From the NCBI RefSeq assembly GCF_932294415.1, contig NC_065535.1, positions 15,352,282 through 15,416,281 of the forward strand: a stretch of DNA of 64,000 bases. Direction: 5' to 3'. Made by a program: the position numbers and the translations under genes. Under the pieces are notes generated by a model that saw only the letters and a program-made list of their open reading frames with translations, did no database searches and had not been told where the DNA came from. Below are positions 60,201 to 64,000 of this stretch, in pieces. This DNA comes from Quercus robur (taxonomy: Eukaryota > Streptophyta > Magnoliopsida > Fagales > Fagaceae). Numbering within the stretch: position 1 is the first letter of the stretch; every line of letters begins with the position of its first letter.

Positions 60201-61332
60201 GTTCTAAGGGTGCCTTATCAGAAAATTGGGATTCATCAGGAGTCATATGGTTACAACATGCAGTATCAAAAAACCAAGGTTGTTTACTTGAGGTGACAAA
60301 GAGGGCAGTGGAAGTGCGGGATAAAACCTGTTGAACAACTGCCTCAATATCAGCCGTAGTAAGTGAGGAAGCCAAAGATGGACCTGTAGGAACCGATGGA
60401 TCTGAAGGACATACAGCAGTTGCCTGAGGAAGAGAAGCTTTATTCTGCTCTTGCACAAATTTCTGTAGCTTACGACAAACAGAGATGTCGTGGCCTTTGG
60501 CACGGCAAAACTTGCAGTGAATACCTTTGGAAGACTGAGAGGTGGGACGCCCGGAGTTTATTCGCGAAGGAGCAGTGAATGCAACAATGGGAGGCTGTGG
60601 TGAGGGTGTAGCCAATACATGATCAGATGATGTCATGTGATAAGTAGGCCGACGATTCTCCTCAGAAATGAGCTCCTTTACTGCAGCATCAAGAGAAGGA
60701 GTAGGAGACCGGCTAAGTAGAGAAGCCCTAGTAGGCTCAAAATCCTCACGTAAACCCATCATGAAGTGCATAAATCTACGGCGATCCCGATATTTGACAA
60801 AGAGCTCAATGTCCTTAGAACACACCAGTGGAGGATCTGCAGCAGAGAGTTATTCCCACATAGTAGAAGTCTGAGAATAAAAATCAGAAATAGACTGACC
60901 TGTCTCTTGGCGCATTTGATAAAGCTTTGATTCAATGTGAAACTCCAAGCTTGAATCATTAGTGCAGTTATAACGATCGGCCAAAAATTTCCAAGCAGCC
61001 TCAGCAGTTTCAAGACGAGGAAGAAGATTATGAATGGAGGGAATAGAGGTATTGATAAACCAAGATAAGATCTTACTCTGAATACTCTCCCATTCCTCTA
61101 GACGTTCTTCATAATCATCTGTTGTAACAGCAGTCTTGGAAGACTCTTCAGCAGCTGTGGCTTTGGACTTAGGGTCTGGTACTGGCTTAGGAATTGAACC
61201 AGTCACATATCTCCACAGTTTACGACCCTTGAGAAAGACGGTCATATTCTGAGACCATGCATGATAGCTAGTAGGACCATCCAACATGATGGTGATAGGA
61301 CGTATGATATCTCGTTCACTTTGTTGAGCCAT
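57199..61332 (-). pseudogene. gag-pol of the young copia element (three nonsense codons)
   Basis: The minus-strand frame opens at the ATG at 61332 (MAQQSERDIIRPITIMLDGP) with a UBN2/Retrotran-gag region (SYHAWSQNMTVFLKGRKLW, EAAWKFLADRYNC). It then has a CCHC-type motif (CKFCRAKGHDISVC), protease (WFFDTACCNHMTPDESQF, Asp-Thr-Ala), integrase (WHARLGHPS, CTSCHFGK; HSDIWGP, RSDNAQEYN, NGRAEQKHR), RT ([51 protein letters not shown]) and RNase H (YSDADWAGD, SSTEAEYRALADTTCE, CDNRSAIYIA). The frame is held throughout; only stops at ~60848, ~58987 and ~58272 break it. The polyprotein would process itself and make cDNA for integration. Confidence 0.92.
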
Positions 61333-61449
61333 AATGAAGAAAATGACCAAAAAGTGAGATTTAGATACCTCAAATGCAGAAACGGAGCCCAAAATCAGAA
61401 TCTACGCGAAAAACTGAGCAAGACAGGTCCTGTTGAAAAATTTTGACTT

Positions 61450-61515
61450 GGTCAATGGTCAAAGTCAACGGTCAAAGTCAAAGGTCAAAGTCAACGGGCG
61501 GCCTGGTCAAGTCAA
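61450..61515 (-). promoter_or_regulatory. Cluster of nine W-box (TTGACY) motifs in the copia leader
   Basis: On the minus strand TTGACC occurs five times and TTGACT four times in ~66 bases, between the 5' LTR and gag. TTGAC[C/T] is the WRKY transcription factor binding core. Its position downstream of the LTR start site is unusual for a promoter element, but it could still act as an enhancer. Confidence 0.75.
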
Positions 61516-61587
61516 CTGATGACGTGTGCTGACGTGGGCGGTGTGACGTCACGCTAGGGCTGACGTGGCAGTTCCAGAAACGATGCT

Positions 61588-61738
61588 GGCGCGTGGGGCG
61601 CGTGTCAGCGCGTGGAGCGCGTGGGAGGGCGTCTGTTCCGGCGCGTGGGGCGCGTGAGTGAGAGTGGCAGCGCGTGGCGGCGCGTGGAGCGTGTGTTCAT
61701 GAGGCAGAAACTTCAGGCGGCGCGTGGAGGCGCGTGTA
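61588..61738. repeat. GC-rich minisatellite in the copia leader
   Basis: Repeats of GCGCGTGG(A/G)GCGCGTG and variants with short spacers, sharply GC-rich compared with the rest of the window. Confidence 0.85.
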
Positions 61739-61962
61739 AGGTTGTTTCTGGCCGTTCTTTGTTGGGTTTTGCTCGGGATTGTCTGTTCTGTCACTCAATG
61801 CCTTTGCTTTGACAGTTGGATGAGCAGAACAATAAGATCCGAGAGTTGTTGGGACTGTGGGCGTGACGGCGGTGACTCGCTTCTGACAGTGGCTACTGGA
61901 TGAAGGCGAGGGCAGCGGAAGAACGCCGGAGATGTCCACAGGAACCAGAAAGTCAGAGGAAT

Positions 61963-61975
61963 GGCTCTGATACCA
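61963..61975 (-). promoter_or_regulatory. Primer binding site of the young copia element
   Basis: Minus strand TGGTATCAGAGCC begins directly at the end of the 5' LTR and is complementary to the 3' end of initiator tRNA-Met, standard for plant copia elements. Confidence 0.95.
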
Positions 61976-62147
61976 TGTTAAGATTATAAACTGAATAGTC
62001 TGTATATTGATGTGTGTAGAACAATGTACAATAGAGAGCCTTATATAGGCTAGATATGTGTGCAGTATAAGTAAAAAGAGTAAAATACAAGTACAATATA
62101 CTGGGCTAAGCCCAATGGGCTAAACTAGTCTAAGCTATACACTAACA
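61976..62147 (-). repeat. 5' LTR of the young copia element
   Basis: 172 bp, ends TG...CA, with two differences from the 3' LTR (57020-57191). Followed on the right by the TSD copy ACTGT. Confidence 0.95.
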
Positions 62148-62369
62148 ACTGTAAATCTATAAGGGTTTCTCGAATCCACAAGGAGAGTTACTGTAATCCA
62201 CTTGGAGAGTTACCATAATCCACTAGAAAATAGAGAGACAAAATTCCGAAATTTTATTAAACTAAATCTAAAAATAATAACTGTAAATCTTAAATTCCAA
62301 AAATTACATTAAAAAAGTAAATATAAGTTAAATTGTAAAATTATGTTCTACATCACAGTTGCATAAATC

Positions 62370-63672
62370 AACAAGTTGTTAAATTGTGTGCATCTATAAT
62401 TATTCATATAATATCTAACATTTTGGACCAAAAAAAAAAAGTTTCTAGAAATTGGAGAGTGCACCTTAGTTGGTGGAATTTGGAAGGGATTCACAATTGC
62501 ATGGCTGTAGTCAGCAAAAAGTGGATGGGATAAGAGGTCTGAAACAGGAATCTGAGTATAATTTATTCAAGATAGTATTGTAATGGGGGTCTAATTAAGT
62601 TCAGGCAAATGGCTGTACTTCATTCGAAATCCAGGATACTGTATCTTGTAAAGTCAAACATCTTCCATGTCTCAAGAGAACAAAAAGATACCACATTAAA
62701 AAAAAGGAAGTTATACTTCGTCCTGCTTGCTAGTTGGTTGCTATATATTTTAATTTTGGAATCTCCTAGAGGAAAATTGAAATGAAAGTGAAATTTCTCT
62801 GCTTTTTTTTTCTCCTGAAATGCAAGCGGTCATTATTATTTTTTATTCTTGTCCTCTACTTGTATTTTATAGTCTCCAATCCATGGCATACGTTTTAGGA
62901 TCTCAAATCCATGGGACTGAATTATTTATAAATGTTCACTCTTACGTCAATCCTGTCAATTTTGCAGTATAATGGAGGCAGGTTTGCCCCCATTTTGATA
63001 TACTATTCTGCTTATGCTGACTTCACTGCCTTTAGTTTCTGGGTTTTGCTTCGATACAAGCAATTTCCTACTGGTTGGTTGGTATATATTAGCACTCACA
63101 TCTCCACCATTACAATCATATTGTTCCTGAGTTTTGCTTAATTTCCAAAGCATTTCCCCCCATTCTTCAATCATAAGCAGATATGGAGGACAGTGTTGTG
63201 AGTTTCCCATAGTGAACTTGACTCAGCTGCTCGCAAAAGAATCAGACATACTTGGTGGACTGAAGGATCAAGTCAAGATATTTGATGTTGTTCCTAACAA
63301 CATAAATTAATAAGCAAACCAGATCTCATAATTTATAGAAAAATTATTTAGATAATGATATTTCACTAAAAATATATTTACAATAAAATTAGAGAACAAG
63401 TTGAGATATTACCTCGCTTCAAAAAAATCTCATAAACATGATAAACAATTATTGTTAATTTCATGAATTTTTAGGTGGTGGAGTTGAATCGCAGACCATG
63501 TCTCTCTCTGACGACGATATAGGATGTTTACAGAATTTCCGATGTAGTAGACTAGCTTCTTATCATAATATCATTTGTAAGATATGATAAGAATTAAGAA
63601 GCTCTAAATAGGAATTTCTTTTATCTAGATTCCAGAAATAGAGTATAACAAAGATATAGTATATTTTTTTCA
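62370..63672. other. Intergenic DNA, no gene seen
   Basis: AT-rich with only short open frames; no splice-consistent exons or element ends recognised. Confidence 0.45.
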
Positions 63673-63883
63673 GACAAAACTTATGTACAGTATCTTAAGT
63701 ATTGTTTTTTAAGTTCCTCTCTTAAGATTTAATTTGCCATGTGGCTGCTTAACTAAAAAATACACTCTTATCCCATGAAAAACTATAAAATACACTTCTA
63801 CCCCATGAAAAAAAAGCCACATGGAAAAATTTTAAAAAGGGAACTTAATGAACAATACCTAAATACTGTATCTAAGTCTTGTT
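63673..63883. mobile_element. Foldback MITE
   Basis: The two halves are inverted over ~70 bases: left ACAAAACTTATGTACAGTAT...TTAAGTATTGTT...TTAAGTTC...CCATGTGGC and the right end in reverse ACAAGACTTAGATACAGTAT...TAGGTATTGTTCATTAAGTTC...CCATGTGGC. A small inner duplication (AAAATACAC.CTTA/CTACCCCATGAAAAA) lies in the loop. No coding sequence. Confidence 0.7.
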
Positions 63884-64000
63884 CATTTTTTTTTTTCGAA
63901 GGGAGGAAACTAACAAAATAAGGGTATATTTGGTAACTGTTTTTTCCCCTTATTTTCTGTTTTCAAAAACAATTTTCTATTTTTAAAACTAAAAAACTTG
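63884..64000. other. Window end, possible left end of another DNA element
   Basis: GGTATATTTGGTAACTGTTT followed by TTCTGTTTTCAAAAACAATTTTC resembles the start of a common plant hAT-like MITE, cut by the window edge. Confidence 0.3.

Larger units (their letters stand above)
57020..62147 (-). mobile_element. Young Ty1/copia retrotransposon, complete ends
   Basis: 5128 bp with 172-bp LTRs at 57020-57191 and 61976-62147 differing at only two positions. It is flanked by a perfect 5-bp TSD ACTGT (57015-57019 and 62148-62152). The element has the primer binding site, polypurine tract and full gag-pol order on the minus strand. Three in-frame stops make this copy non-autonomous in its present state, although trans-complementation is conceivable. 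Confidence 0.95.
55768..62369 (-). mobile_element. Old non-autonomous LTR retrotransposon, minus orientation, with a nested copia
   Basis: Two related flanking repeats bracket a ~740-bp interior: left 55768-56222 and right 56964-57019 plus 62153-62369 (interrupted by the young copia element). Both start TG(G)ACG.A.T.GGAAAG..G.AAGAAGCA and share GAATCCACAA(A/G)GAGAGTTACT, TAGAAAATAGAGA and an end TA(T/C)ATCA. On the minus strand the right LTR is followed by TTGGTATTAGAGTCG, a tRNA-Met-like primer site, and the left one is preceded by CCAAGTGGAGAGGTT, a purine tract. The interior has no intact gene. The LTRs are well diverged and the right copy has an internal deletion. Outer boundaries lack a confirmed TSD. 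Confidence 0.6.

Noticed and set aside
1..64000. CRISPR arrays, operons, bacterial-type defence or biosynthetic clusters
   Set aside because: The window is plant nuclear DNA; no regularly spaced repeats with unique spacers and no polycistronic gene runs were seen. The tandem arrays at 37.5 and 61.6 kb are minisatellites.

Overview
This is plant nuclear DNA from a eudicot, most likely a woody species. The evidence is spliced genes with GT...AG introns, an intact plant-type U6 snRNA gene with its USE/TATA promoter, AT-rich intergenic DNA, and many LTR retrotransposons, LINEs, SINEs, MITEs and a Helitron. Several repeat families (TGTA...TACA solo LTRs, a 339-bp MITE next to the first copia element) look familiar from rosid trees, possibly Fagaceae. 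That assignment is memory-based inference and was not checked.

Layout. (1) 1-2.6 kb: the 5' five exons of a receptor-like cytoplasmic kinase (RLCK-VII/PBL type) on the minus strand, running off the left edge. (2) 2.6-23.7 kb: intergenic DNA with MITEs, two SINEs with clear target-site duplications (TSDs), a LINE tail split by a solo LTR, a U6 snRNA gene, and a cluster of solo LTRs of one family, one of them a head-to-head inverted pair. (3) 24.0-25.7 kb: a single-exon family 92 glycosyltransferase gene. (4) 25.7-32 kb: intergenic DNA with one more LTR-like element, a striking 30-nt inverted repeat and a GC-rich DNA transposon. (5) 32.05-37.9 kb: a decayed Ty3/gypsy element of Tat type with a second (archaeal-type) RNase H and a 3' tandem repeat array. 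(6) 37.9-40.2 kb: an unidentified LTR-like repeat. (7) 40.2-47.0 kb: a young Ty1/copia element with ~1.08-kb LTRs and homopolymer frameshifts, directly followed by a MITE and a 1.4-kb Helitron. (8) 50.8-55.5 kb: a complete four-exon NIN-like protein (NLP) transcription factor gene. (9) 55.8-62.4 kb: an old non-autonomous LTR element, one LTR of which contains a very young 5.1-kb copia element (172-bp LTRs, perfect 5-bp TSD) on the minus strand. (10) 62.4-64 kb: intergenic DNA with a foldback MITE.

The host genes are the PBL-type kinase (immune/receptor signalling), U6 (splicing), the GT92 enzyme (cell-wall or glycan synthesis) and the NLP (nitrate response). They do not form a cluster or pathway. 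I found no evidence of a new multi-gene system. The observations most worth checking are the inverted LTR pair, the near-perfect hairpin at 28.36-28.53 kb, the nine WRKY-type W-boxes in the leader of the young copia element, and the nested insertions readable to base resolution from their TSDs.
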